DNA of 64,000 nucleotides from Candidatus Micropelagos thuwalensis. GTDB taxonomy: Bacteria; Pseudomonadota; Alphaproteobacteria; RS24. Made by a program: the position numbers and the translations under genes. Below are positions 58,778-64,000 of the stretch, piece by piece. The notes under the pieces were generated by a model that saw only the letters and a program-made list of their open reading frames with translations, did not search any database and had not been told where the DNA came from. Positions within the stretch are counted from its first letter, which is position 1. Each line of letters starts with the position of its first letter. The stretch covers positions 620,001 through 684,000 of the forward strand of contig NZ_AWXE01000004.1 of NCBI RefSeq assembly GCF_000469155.1. The letters are read 5' to 3'.

Positions 58778-59233
58778 TTAAATGTTGAAGTCAACTGATT
58801 TTTCTGTACTTAAGCGGTTCTTATTTTGATGGCTCTGACAAATATCGTCAATGCTTACTCTGTCGAGATGTTTTAGAAATTCGCCTTCTAGTTCAGAGCA
58901 TTTTTCAAAAGTTATTCCTGCCCCAAGTTGGCTTTCTTTTGGCGTCTGTGCAGCCTCGTTCTCAGCACGCTCAATTTCAGCGATAACGCGCACTACTTCA
59001 CCGGCAAAAATCTTGCGCCTTTCGCGGGCAAGTCTGTAGCCCCCTTTTGGCCCGCGTACGCCGCGAAGAATATCGGCTTTAACAAGGGTTTGCATAATCT
59101 GCTCAAGATAACGCTGAGGTACATTTTGACGTTTTGTGATGTCCTTTGCTTGCACCGGGTCGGGACGCGAATGAAGGGCGACATCCACAACAGTCTCTAA
59201 TGCTAAAACTGTTTTCCGACTAAGAAACAGCAT
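58778..59233 (-). CDS. Rrf2-family transcriptional regulator (CymR-like, next to cysK)
   Basis: A 151-residue winged-helix regulator: [36 protein letters not shown] (helix-turn-helix) and [13 protein letters not shown] (wing) are Rrf2 signatures. Only two cysteines (Cys112 and Cys132) are present, not the three closely spaced ones that bind [2Fe-2S] in IscR, so it is probably cluster-free like CymR. Its place before cysK in the same operon suggests control of cysteine synthesis (inference). It starts two bases after dut. Confidence 0.88.
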   Translation of the reverse strand: MLFLSRKTVLALETVVDVALHSRPDPVQAKDITKRQNVPQRYLEQIMQTLVKADILRGVRGPKGGYRLARERRKIFAGEVVRVIAEIERAENEAAQTPKESQLGAGITFEKCSELEGEFLKHLDRVSIDDICQSHQNKNRLSTEKSVDFNI

Positions 59234-59235
59234 CT

Positions 59236-59715
59236 TTAACCCTGAGAGCCATTGGATGTGCCGCCAGTGGAGCCAAATCCGCCTTCGCCGCGCTCCGTAT
59301 CGGGTAGCGCGTCTGTTTCCTGCAGAATGCCTTGTGTGATTCGCGCAATAACCATCTGAGCAATTCTGTCACCTCGATTAATCTCAAAGGCTTCTGGCCC
59401 GTGATTAATAAGGATGACTTTCACTTCGCCGCGATAATCACTGTCAACCGTGCCGGGGCTGTTGAGCACGGTCACACCAAATTTGGCTGCGAGTCCCGAA
59501 CGTGGGCGAATCTGAGCTTCAAAACCTTGGGGTAGAGCCATGGACAGACCTGTCGGTACCATTGCAGTTTTGCCTGGAGCCAGCGTCATGGGGTTATCTT
59601 CCGGTAACGCGGCGCGCAAATCCATGCCTGCGGCTTGTTCTGTTTCATAAGATGGCAGAGGTAAGCCCTCGCTATGGGGCATGCGTTTAATCTCAATACT
59701 CACATGTCGGGCCAT
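59236..59715 (-). CDS. dut: Deoxyuridine 5'-triphosphate nucleotidohydrolase
   Basis: Hydrolyses dUTP to dUMP, keeping uracil out of DNA. The 159-residue homotrimer-type protein shows the five family motifs: [40 protein letters not shown] and the C-terminal P-loop-like [10 protein letters not shown]. It overlaps coaBC by one base. Confidence 0.97.
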   Translation of the reverse strand: MARHVSIEIKRMPHSEGLPLPSYETEQAAGMDLRAALPEDNPMTLAPGKTAMVPTGLSMALPQGFEAQIRPRSGLAAKFGVTVLNSPGTVDSDYRGEVKVILINHGPEAFEINRGDRIAQMVIARITQGILQETDALPDTERGEGGFGSTGGTSNGSQG

Positions 59716-60953
59716 TAGCGCGCCTCCTGTTTTTCTAGTTTATGCGTTTCTAAGAAGTAATCCGCAATTTTATCCGCAAGCCTGAGGGCCACATCTTGTT
59801 TGCTCAGCATCTCCCAACTTTCTTCGGATGTTTGGGTCAAAAAATGAATGGTATTAAAGTCACCGCCCATCACTCCAGTATCGGGGGACACATTATTCGC
59901 CATGAGCCAGTCACAACCTTTACGGGTAAATTTTGCCCGCGCATGATCCATGACTTGTTCGGTTTCAGCGGCAAAGCCGACAATCAAATCAGGGCGAAGT
60001 GTATGAGCGACAAGTCCGGCAAGAATATCCGGGTTTTCTGTCAGCTCTAATGACGGCGGGGTGTTGTCGGTGTTTTTTTTGATTTTTTCTTGAGCGGACT
60101 CTTTCGTGCGCCAGTCTGCAACTGCCGCAGTCATGATGGCAATCTGACTTGGTAAAGCTTCCTCGCAGGCTGCGGCCATTTCAAGCGCAGTCTCTACGCG
60201 AATAACCCGCACACCTTCCGGATCCGGCAAATTAACAGGGCCGGAAACGAGCAAGGTTTCTGCACCCAGGACAGCGATTGCCTCTGCAATGGCATAGCCC
60301 TGTTTACCGGAAGATCGATTGGCAATATAACGAATAGGATCAATCGGCTCATGTGTTGGCCCCGCTGTAATAAGTGCCTTCAGTCCTTTTAGAGGGCCTT
60401 TTGGCATCAGTGCTTGAGCAACGGCTTCCATAATTTCCACGGGTTCAGCCATGCGTCCGGGGCCGGTTTCACCACAGGCCATATCACCCTCATTGGGGTT
60501 AATAATGGTAATGCCGTCATTTTTAAGTGTTTCAAGATTGCGTTGAGTGGCGTCATGAAGCCACATGCGCACATTCATAGCCGGGGCAATCATCACCGGC
60601 TTGTCGGTTGCCAGTAAAGTGGTGCTGGCGAGGTCATTAGCAAATCCTTGGGCCATTTTTGCAATCAAATCTGCCGTTGCCGGTGCGACAAGTACGAGAT
60701 CTGCGTTCCGAGACAGTTGAATGTGACCCATTTCCGTTTCATCGGTGAGGTCAAAAAGATTTTGATAGACTTTATTGCCACTGACCGATGCTAGGGTGAG
60801 GGCGGTTACAAATTCACTACCTGATTTACTGAGCAGACATTGTACATCTGCGCCTTCTTTGACCAATTGTCGAACGAGTTCGGGGGTTTTGTAGGCAGCA
60901 ATGCCGCCTCCGACAATCAGCAAAATACGTTTATTTAACAATCGTGCAGACAT
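59715..60953 (-). CDS. coaBC: Bifunctional phosphopantothenoylcysteine decarboxylase/synthetase
   Basis: Two consecutive steps of coenzyme A synthesis. The 412-residue protein has the FMN-binding CoaC domain ([53 protein letters not shown]) and the CoaB domain ([33 protein letters not shown] and the lysine-rich EKIKKN region). ATG 60953 with AAAGGA upstream is preferred over the open frame to 60992. It lies 89 bases after ubiB. Confidence 0.96.
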   Translation of the reverse strand: MSARLLNKRILLIVGGGIAAYKTPELVRQLVKEGADVQCLLSKSGSEFVTALTLASVSGNKVYQNLFDLTDETEMGHIQLSRNADLVLVAPATADLIAKMAQGFANDLASTTLLATDKPVMIAPAMNVRMWLHDATQRNLETLKNDGITIINPNEGDMACGETGPGRMAEPVEIMEAVAQALMPKGPLKGLKALITAGPTHEPIDPIRYIANRSSGKQGYAIAEAIAVLGAETLLVSGPVNLPDPEGVRVIRVETALEMAAACEEALPSQIAIMTAAVADWRTKESAQEKIKKNTDNTPPSLELTENPDILAGLVAHTLRPDLIVGFAAETEQVMDHARAKFTRKGCDWLMANNVSPDTGVMGGDFNTIHFLTQTSEESWEMLSKQDVALRLADKIADYFLETHKLEKQEAR

Positions 60954-61042
60954 TCGGAAATCCTTTATCTGTCTGCAATTGGTATAAAACAAATTCTACC
61001 GAAATTAAATGTAATTTTAAGCTCTTGATACCATTCCAGAAT

Positions 61043-62587
61043 TTATTGGAAAATACGATAAGTCAAATAACCGCCGAGAGCGAGACTTGATATGAGCAAC
61101 CATGGCTTCAGAATATTTTTTTTCTCGTCTTCATAATGAATTTTAAACCCTTTATCGGAGAGAATTTTTTCAAGCTGTTCCTGATTGCGTTCAACGCGTT
61201 CCAACGTGTCAGGTAGCCGCCCGATAGATTTGGCAGCGCGTTGCACGCCGTCTACTGCGTCTTTTAAAATTGCCTCAGGCCCCAATTCGCCTTTAATCCA
61301 GCCCGAGACAACGGGATCAGCCGCATCCCATATGTTAAGTTTGGGATCAAAACTTCGAGCAACGCCTTCCACGACAACCATGGTTTTTTGCAGGAGGAGT
61401 AATTGTGGTTGGGTCTGCATGTCGAATTGTTCGGTGACCTCAAACAGTTGGGTTAAAACCCGCCCCATGGAAATGCTGTCGGCATCCTGCCCGCGAATGG
61501 GTTCCCCAATGGCACGCAGAGCCTGAGCGAAGGCCTCCATACTTTTGCTATCCGGTACATAACCCGCATCAAAATGGGTTTGTGCCACGCGCCGATAGTC
61601 TCGAGTGATAAAGCCATAAAGAATTTCTGCCAGAAAACGACGACTGTTCGGGTCAAGTCGTCCCATGATGCCGAGGTCTATAGCTACGAATGTTCCGTCG
61701 GGGCAAATCAGTAAATTTCCTTGATGCATATCGCCATGGAAAAACCCATCGCGGAGCGCGTGGGTCAAAAAGGCCTGTATCAGCCTGATGGAAAGATCTT
61801 GCATATTATGCCCAGCGGCTTCTAGGGCTTCAAGATCTGAGGCTTTTGTGCCATCTGACCAGTGCATGGTCACAACCCGTTTGGCTGTGGCTTCCCATAT
61901 CACCTCCGGAACATCAAATTTAGCATCCTTCAGTGTATTTTCACGCATTTCAGAAAGTGCCGCAGCCTCCATACGCAAATCAATTTCAAGCTTCACACTA
62001 TCCCAGAGTGTGCGGACACCCTCAACCGGGCGTAAGCGTCTCGCTGATGGGATAAGAGCCTCCACCAGATGGGCAACAAACATAAAGGTCGATAATTCAG
62101 TGGTTAGTTTTTGTTCAATGCCCGGGCGCAATATTTTGACCGCCACATGTGTTCCGTCTTTGAGTTTGGCTTTATGCACTTGTGCAATTGAAGCGGCTGC
62201 AACGGGGGGGGCAAAATCGTCAAACAACTCACTGACAGGTTGTTCCAGTTCGTCAATTAGGAGTTTCTCTACAACCTTCATCGGAAAGGCGGGCAGGCTG
62301 TCTTGAAGGAATTGTAAATCCTTTGCCAGCTTGAGGCCGACAATATCGGGACGGGTTGCGAGTGACTGACCGAGCTTTATGTAAGTAGGGCCGAGTGATT
62401 GCAGTTTTTTAGATAATTCAACGCCGCGTGAGTCCTGGTCAAATTTTCTAGCACCAAAAGTGAAAACCTTGCGGAGCCCCTTCAGCCATAATGGTGCCTT
62501 TTCTTTGAAATCAGGAGGTAACAAGCTGTCTTGTGCGAACACCAGCCGAATGAAACCGATAAGTTTGAAGAAACTGACAAGCCGCAT
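61043..62587 (-). CDS. ubiB: UbiB-family atypical kinase/ATPase for ubiquinone synthesis
   Basis: Membrane ATPase of the ABC1/ADCK group that supports ubiquinone biosynthesis. The 514-residue protein has the KxGQ motif in PTYIKLGQSLATRPD, the Ala-rich loop AAASIAQVHKAKLKDGTHVAVK, the catalytic segment GFFHGDMHQGNLLI and the metal-binding VAIDLGIMGRL. A C-terminal membrane helix (LLISSLALGGYLTYRIF) anchors it. ATG 62587 is only one base after the ubiE stop, so the two are co-translated. Confidence 0.95.
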   Translation of the reverse strand: MRLVSFFKLIGFIRLVFAQDSLLPPDFKEKAPLWLKGLRKVFTFGARKFDQDSRGVELSKKLQSLGPTYIKLGQSLATRPDIVGLKLAKDLQFLQDSLPAFPMKVVEKLLIDELEQPVSELFDDFAPPVAAASIAQVHKAKLKDGTHVAVKILRPGIEQKLTTELSTFMFVAHLVEALIPSARRLRPVEGVRTLWDSVKLEIDLRMEAAALSEMRENTLKDAKFDVPEVIWEATAKRVVTMHWSDGTKASDLEALEAAGHNMQDLSIRLIQAFLTHALRDGFFHGDMHQGNLLICPDGTFVAIDLGIMGRLDPNSRRFLAEILYGFITRDYRRVAQTHFDAGYVPDSKSMEAFAQALRAIGEPIRGQDADSISMGRVLTQLFEVTEQFDMQTQPQLLLLQKTMVVVEGVARSFDPKLNIWDAADPVVSGWIKGELGPEAILKDAVDGVQRAAKSIGRLPDTLERVERNQEQLEKILSDKGFKIHYEDEKKNILKPWLLISSLALGGYLTYRIFQ

Positions 62588-62588
62588 T

Positions 62589-63359
62589 TTAAACCCGCCA
62601 TGCACTATGCAGGGCTACAATACCTCCGGAGAGCTTTTCATGCCGAACATGTGAGAAGCCAGCCGCTTCAATTTCACGAGAGAAATTATCCGGCTTGGGA
62701 AACCGTCTGATGCTTTCAACAAGATAATTATAAGCTTCTTCATCTCCGGCGATGAGCTTGCCGACTTTGGGGATGACGTTAAACGACCAGCGGTCATATA
62801 GTCTTCCGAGTATCGGATCGGCCACATGGCTAAACTCCAGACACAAAAACCGTCCGCCGGGTTTTAATACACGATAGGCTTCCGCTAGTGCCTTGTCGCG
62901 ATGTGTGACGTTTCTAATGCCGAAAGCAATTGTGTAAGCGTCAAAGAACCCATCAGGTAAGGCAAGTGCTTCGGCATTACCGACAGTAAAATTAATTTTT
63001 TCTGGGTGAGATATATTTTTCTTTTTCTCAAGCCGTGCTTGCCCAGCTTGTAACATGGCTTCATTGATATCTAAAATGATAGCGGCAAACCCGTTTCCAG
63101 CTTGAGCGGCGGCTTTAAAAGCAATATCGCCCGTGCCACCCGCAACATCCAGTAGATGAAAGTCGCGGTTTCCGTTGGGCAAAGCGAGGCTGTTAACCAT
63201 ATGTTGTTTCCAGACGCGGTGCAGGCCACCCGACATGAGATCATTCATCACATCATATTTATCAGCAACACTTTCAAAAACACGATGCACGCGTTTTTGT
63301 TTTTCATCTATTGGCACGTCTTCGCGACCGAAGGATGCTGTTGTGGTTTTCTCTGTCAT
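62589..63359 (-). CDS. ubiE: Ubiquinone/menaquinone biosynthesis C-methyltransferase
   Basis: SAM-dependent C-methylation of the quinone ring. The 256-residue protein has the UbiE signatures [18 protein letters not shown], the SAM loop [13 protein letters not shown], and [31 protein letters not shown]. It is divergent from mutM over 115 bases and heads the ubiE-ubiB-coaBC-dut-rrf2-cysK-moeB run, all on the minus strand with short gaps. Confidence 0.97.
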   Translation of the reverse strand: MTEKTTTASFGREDVPIDEKQKRVHRVFESVADKYDVMNDLMSGGLHRVWKQHMVNSLALPNGNRDFHLLDVAGGTGDIAFKAAAQAGNGFAAIILDINEAMLQAGQARLEKKKNISHPEKINFTVGNAEALALPDGFFDAYTIAFGIRNVTHRDKALAEAYRVLKPGGRFLCLEFSHVADPILGRLYDRWSFNVIPKVGKLIAGDEEAYNYLVESIRRFPKPDNFSREIEAAGFSHVRHEKLSGGIVALHSAWRV

Positions 63360-63474
63360 GTCACTTCATTTGGTTATTTTTCAGGACGATAGCCCAATCC
63401 TTGTGAATAGGCTAGAAATAGCGGCACTGAAAAATTGATATAAGTGATATGTATATCAGATTGAAAGATGTTCC

Positions 63475-64000
63475 ATGCCAGAATTACCTGAAGTTGAGAC
63501 AGTTTGCCGGGGATTGCGCGCACATATAATTGGTCGGCGTATTGTGCGTGCTGAGCTTCGGCGCCCCGATTTGCGCTTCCCTTTCCCTCATGGGTTGCAA
63601 GAAGGGTTGGAGGGCAGCACGGTTAAAAATATTACCCGGCGTGCTAAATATATTCTCATTGAACTCGGCAATCACCAAGCTGGTGATAAAGATGACCAAA
63701 TCTGGCTAACCCATCTGGGCATGACCGGACGTTTTACGGTTTATCCGACCCAATCAGATAAACTTGTCCAGGGTGAAACCGGCGAAACGGCTCGTTTTTA
63801 TCATACGACACATAATCAAATTGGCGTGCATGACCATGTGCATCTCTGGTTTGATGACCGGACGGAGCTTGTTTATACAGATCCGCGCCGGTTCGGCTAC
63901 ATGGATTTGATGGCATCGACTGATATGGATGAGTCAAAACATCTGCGCGCATTGGGGCCGGAGCCTATCGGTGATCGTTTTGATGCAGATTTGTTGCTGG
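63475..64000 (+). CDS. mutM: Formamidopyrimidine-DNA glycosylase, N-terminal part (cut by window edge)
   Basis: Removes 8-oxoguanine and formamidopyrimidines from DNA. Translation from ATG 63475 gives the invariant N-terminus PELPEVETVCRGL (Pro1 nucleophile and Glu2 after Met removal), RRAKYILIEL (catalytic Lys), THLGMTGRFTV and DPRRFGYMDL, then runs off the right edge with no stop after 175 codons. The zinc finger lies outside. Divergence from ubiE is a common alphaproteobacterial arrangement. Confidence 0.96.
   Translation, partial: MPELPEVETVCRGLRAHIIGRRIVRAELRRPDLRFPFPHGLQEGLEGSTVKNITRRAKYILIELGNHQAGDKDDQIWLTHLGMTGRFTVYPTQSDKLVQGETGETARFYHTTHNQIGVHDHVHLWFDDRTELVYTDPRRFGYMDLMASTDMDESKHLRALGPEPIGDRFDADLLL

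Noticed and set aside
1-64000. Mobile elements, prophage, CRISPR, toxin-antitoxin or tRNA genes
   Set aside because: None recognised; the window is continuous core genome with conserved gene order.

Overview
The window is an almost fully coding stretch (about 60 genes, no gene-free gap over 300 bases) of an alphaproteobacterial chromosome of moderate GC. The lineage call rests on gene order. Several blocks match arrangements known across Alphaproteobacteria: dnaK-dnaJ-dapB; rph-rdgB-hemW with lppC, rsmI, yraN and gshB; mutS-glnD-murJ-trpS-uspA-nifU; tsaB-rimI-fur-plsC-miaB-phoH-ybeY-corC-lnt-xre-metK-trmB; rimP-nusA-ylxR-infB-rbfA-truB-rpsO-pnp; irr divergent from fabA-fabB; and mutM divergent from ubiE-ubiB-coaBC-dut. 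Irr and the alpha-type heat-shock promoters agree. A free-living marine Rhodospirillales/SAR116-like organism would fit, but genus cannot be fixed by eye. I saw no rRNA, tRNA, CRISPR array, insertion sequence, prophage or plasmid gene.

Layout. 1-7.5 kb: nth (cut by the window edge), a DUF2244 protein, ogt, then the minus-strand dnaK-dnaJ-dapB-gpmA operon, alkB and grpE; dnaK and grpE each have a sigma-32-like promoter. 7.6-16.9 kb: rph, rdgB, hemW, an LppC lipoprotein, rsmI, yraN, a DolP-like lipoprotein, gshB, an orphan 94-residue ORF and comM. 16.9-31 kb: maeB, mutS, glnD, murJ, trpS, a UspA protein, a NifU-like protein, a RutE-like nitroreductase, tsaB, rimI and a Fur-family regulator. 31-40.2 kb: plsC, miaB, phoH, ybeY, corC, lnt, an Xre regulator with an inverted repeat upstream, metK and trmB. 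40.3-49.9 kb: the translation/transcription superoperon rimP to pnp, closed by a strong terminator.

50-55.3 kb is the most interesting region. fabB-fabA diverge from irr. Immediately after irr lies a perfect inverted repeat of the Irr-box type, abutting a sigma-70-like promoter that reads into a rubredoxin-less rubrerythrin, a CCG-domain iron-sulfur protein and a DUF3501 protein. This looks like an iron-controlled peroxide or redox module of unknown chemistry, with a striking tandem stem-loop between its first two genes.

55.3-64 kb: an SH3 secreted protein, a D-2-hydroxyacid dehydrogenase, then the minus-strand run ubiE-ubiB-coaBC-dut-rrf2-cysK-moeB (ubiquinone, CoA, dUTP and cysteine/sulfur metabolism), with mutM starting at the right edge. 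Most of the window is housekeeping. The oddities are hrcA absent from its usual place beside grpE, TTG starts on dnaJ, phoH and truB, a MoeB/ThiF-like enzyme that has lost most zinc cysteines, and the Irr-linked rubrerythrin module.
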